Of a DNA stretch of 6,179 nt, positions 5,924 through 6,179 are shown in pieces (the stretch's first letter is position 1; each line of letters starts with the position of its first letter). Position numbers and translations under genes: made by a program. Below the pieces are notes generated by a model that made no database searches, was not told the origin of the DNA, and saw only the letters and a program-made list of their open reading frames with translations. The DNA is from CAURMH01 sp963525745 (GTDB taxonomy: Bacteria > Pseudomonadota > Gammaproteobacteria > Enterobacterales > Pasteurellaceae): positions 1 to 6,179 of the forward strand of contig CAURMH010000066.1 in NCBI GenBank assembly GCA_963525745.1, given 5' to 3'.

Positions 5924-5963
5924 AATTCTGTATTTGTTGCGGGTAAAAACTCATTCAAATTTG

Positions 5964-5972
5964 ACCGCACTT
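5964..5972 (-). repeat. DNA uptake signal sequence core (next to the REP-like pair)
   Basis: AAGTGCGGT on the minus strand, followed by CAAATTTGAA. It ends at the base immediately before the GTAG head of the left REP-like unit. The base preceding the core is C (CAAGTGCGGT) rather than the preferred A. Confidence 0.85.
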
Positions 5973-6036
5973 GTAGGGTGGGATTTATCCCACCAATAAA
6001 TTCATTTTGTGAATGGTGGGATAAATCCCACCCTAC
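5973..6036. repeat. Inverted pair of GTAG-headed palindromic repeats (REP-like doublet)
   Basis: Two exact 23-bp inverted copies lie at 5973-5995 and 6014-6036, separated by 18 bp. Read from its outer end, each copy is GTAG followed by GGTGGGAT-TT-ATCCCACC, itself a perfect 8-bp palindrome, then A. The 18-bp spacer with the first base of the right copy can form a small stem: ATTCA at 6000-6004 and TGAAT at 6010-6014. A GTAG head before a palindrome is the hallmark of REP elements mobilised by REP-associated tyrosine transposases, and inverted pairs form BIME-type units. The element fills the gap between the convergent zapG and leuB, ending 2 bp from the leuB stop. The long stem could stop transcription from both sides, but no T-tract follows on either strand, so it is not a standard intrinsic terminator. 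Confidence 0.75.
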
Positions 6037-6038
6037 GA

Positions 6039-6179
6039 TTAGATTGCGTCCGCAATCAACGTGCCCATTTCTACCGTTGAAACAGGGGCAGAGTCATCGG
6101 ATAAATCACCGGTACGGTGACCATTGGCTAAGACTTTTTGCACCGCATTTTCAATGGCATCCGCTGCTTCGTTTAAGTT
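6039..6179 (-). CDS. leuB: 3-isopropylmalate dehydrogenase LeuB (C-terminal part, cut by window edge)
   Basis: The last 46 residues of LeuB are visible, running from NLNEAADAIENAVQKVLANG through HRTGDL to VSTVEMGTLIADAI, then TAA at 6039-6041. The ending with RTGDL and ST-EMG-L is characteristic of NAD-dependent isopropylmalate dehydrogenases, and matches the C-terminal dimer-interface part of LeuB rather than isocitrate dehydrogenase. The enzyme oxidatively decarboxylates 3-isopropylmalate in the leucine pathway in the cytoplasm. It is convergent with zapG, with the REP-like doublet directly after its stop. The catalytic residues and the rest of a leu operon would lie beyond the right edge. 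Identification rests on this tail alone. Confidence 0.9.
   Translation of the reverse strand, partial: NLNEAADAIENAVQKVLANGHRTGDLSDDSAPVSTVEMGTLIADAI

Noticed and set aside
5973..6036. Classical intrinsic terminator for zapG and leuB
   Set aside because: The stem is very strong, but neither strand has a T-run after it. The repeated GTAG-palindrome layout fits a REP-like doublet better; a termination side effect remains possible.

Overview
The window is chromosomal DNA from a Pasteurellaceae bacterium. Seven copies of the Haemophilus-type DNA uptake signal core AAGTGCGGT (either orientation) lie in about 6.2 kb, and the fumarate reductase proteins resemble those of Haemophilus influenzae as I remember them, including a 599-residue FrdA and a 256-residue FrdB. 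Genus is inferred only: Aggregatibacter, Haemophilus or Pasteurella fit, while groups that use the ACAAGCGGT uptake core fit less well. The base composition is even and nothing looks like a phage, integron, insertion sequence or CRISPR array.

Left part (1-2736, minus strand): the frd operon in the order frdA-frdB-frdC. FrdC is cut by the left edge, and frdD would follow outside. It encodes the membrane-bound menaquinol:fumarate reductase used in anaerobic respiration. The genes are tightly packed: frdA and frdB overlap by 8 bp, and the frdC ribosome binding site touches the frdB stop. Middle (2737-2955): a 219-bp divergent regulatory region holds a dyad matching both FNR and CRP consensus, a leader hairpin for frdA and a sigma70-type promoter for epmA. 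epmA (2956-3939, plus) encodes the EF-P lysyl-lysine ligase.

Right part: convergent with epmA is a two-gene minus-strand unit. It holds a YwiC-like multi-pass membrane protein (4662-5387) followed, with zero spacing, by a putatively exported Sel1-repeat protein (3981-4661). Neither has a known function. A 143-bp divergent region with back-to-back promoter candidates separates them from zapG/yhcB (5531-5923, plus), an inner-membrane coiled-coil protein linked to cell division and envelope growth. The last feature before the right edge is the C-terminus of leuB (minus, leucine biosynthesis). Between zapG and leuB sits an exact inverted pair of GTAG-headed palindromes that looks like a REP doublet.

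Most of the window is ordinary core genome. I found no convincing new multi-gene system. The most interesting items are the REP-like doublet, the dual FNR/CRP dyad, the uncharacterised ywiC-like/sel1 pair, and the placement of uptake sequences inside promoter, start-codon and signal-peptide positions.
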